Source: Nostoc sp. TH1S01 (GTDB lineage: Bacteria > Cyanobacteriota > Cyanobacteriia > Cyanobacteriales > Nostocaceae). From it: a stretch of 64,000 nucleotides of DNA. The position numbers and the translations under genes were made by a program. Location: positions 1 to 64,000 of the forward strand of contig JAGKSW010000052.1 in the NCBI GenBank assembly GCA_018993265.1, in the 5' to 3' direction. A model generated the notes under the pieces. The model saw only the letters and a list, made by a program, of their open reading frames with translations. It was not told the DNA's origin and made no database searches. Positions 63,611 to 64,000 of the stretch are shown here, in pieces (positions within the stretch are counted from its first letter, which is position 1; each line of letters begins with the position of its first letter).

Positions 63611-63743
63611 AATATCATGTCCGGCTAATTAGTTATGTTACCGAATCTATGCAAAAAACCCAAAAACTCTTCCTCTCTCTGCCCCTCTGCTCCCCTGCTC
63701 CCTCTGCTGTCTTCATGATAAGTCTTTAACCGGACACGATATA
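63611..63743. repeat. Second copy of the MITE-like element at 11884-12007
   Basis: It begins AATATCATGTCCGG and ends CCGGACACGATAT. Interior TGCTCCCCTGCTCCCTCTGC-like pyrimidine tract as in the first copy. It lies between the Yfr1-like RNA and purH. Confidence 0.75.
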
Positions 63744-63823
63744 ACGCTATCATTCCTCATAGTCTTGAAGTGAACCAAGGGTTATGCAAAAATTGGGGTC
63801 TTTCGCATCTGAGGAATTGAGAC

Positions 63824-64000
63824 ATGGCGCGTCTAGCACTGCTGAGTGTATCTAATAAAACTGGTTTAATTGACCTAGCCCGTAGCTTGGTAGAAGAATT
63901 TGCATTTGATATCATCAGCAGTGGGGGAACAGCCAAAGCCCTCAAGGATGCGGGAATACCAGTAACTAAGGTTTCGGATTACACAGGTTCGCCGGAAATT
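63824..64000 (+). CDS. purH: PurH bifunctional IMP cyclohydrolase/AICAR transformylase, N-terminus (cut by window end)
   Basis: 59 codons are visible: [20 protein letters not shown], then [20 protein letters not shown] and [10 protein letters not shown], the MGS-like N-terminal IMP cyclohydrolase domain. It catalyses the last two steps of purine synthesis to IMP. A GAGG ribosome-binding site lies about 9 bases before the ATG. The remaining ~450 residues are outside the window. Confidence 0.95.
   Translation, partial: MARLALLSVSNKTGLIDLARSLVEEFAFDIISSGGTAKALKDAGIPVTKVSDYTGSPEI

Overview
The window comes from the chromosome of a filamentous, probably heterocyst-forming (Nostocales-type) cyanobacterium. 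It carries psbA, a cytochrome b6f-type Rieske protein, abundant HIP1-like GCGATCGC sites, heptameric tandem repeats, a Nostoc-type H-NOX gene beside its histidine kinase, two giant Ser/Thr-kinase/histidine-kinase hybrids and two Yfr1-like small RNAs. Housekeeping dnaG and purH argue against a plasmid.

Layout. 1-2.5 kb: decayed IS630-family element, a SnoaL-like protein and a VapBC-type toxin-antitoxin pair. 2.5-6.1 kb: cell-wall amidase (-) and DNA primase (+). 6.4-11.8 kb: DevBCA/MacAB-type exporter (adaptor, permease, ATPase) plus a TolC-like outer-membrane factor. 12-13.7 kb: AraC-type regulator and dienelactone hydrolase. 13.8-26.9 kb: a sulfur island, described below. 27-39 kb: exopolysaccharide locus (Wzy-, Wzz/GumC- and Wza-like genes on -, pyruvyl transferase, flippase, glycosyltransferases, Alg14/Alg13-like pair and a STAS-fused sugar transferase on +). 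39-41.4 kb: partner-switching module (RsbW-like kinase, tandem STAS protein, RsbU-like phosphatase). 41.5-57.5 kb: signalling block on - (H-NOX, HNOBA hybrid kinase, two giant kinases). 57.8-60 kb: two metabolic enzymes. 60-63.1 kb: arsM, a PiT transporter and arsS (arsenosugar-type cluster). 63.2-64 kb: two Yfr1-like RNAs and the start of purH.

The standout is the sulfur island. It combines a persulfide-dioxygenase-like protein, two rhodanese proteins, a TSUP exporter, an ArsR-family regulator with cysteines placed like those of persulfide sensors, a microaerobic-type D1 (psbA), a five-gene heterodisulfide-reductase-like set in the order C1-B1-A-C2-B2 (the order of the bacterial sHdr sulfur-oxidation complex), a second Rieske protein, a thioredoxin-reductase-like flavoprotein and a sulfide:quinone reductase with all three catalytic cysteines. 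Five promoters across the island share the operator-like motif ACT-N4-AGT in an AT-rich palindrome between -35 and -10 sequences. This indicates one regulon, probably run by the ArsR protein. I infer that the cell senses sulfide or persulfide, oxidises it through SQR, rhodaneses, PDO and sHdr, and refits photosystem II and cytochrome b6f with low-oxygen or sulfide isoforms. The genes and the repeated motif are read directly from sequence; the regulatory link and the physiology are inference.
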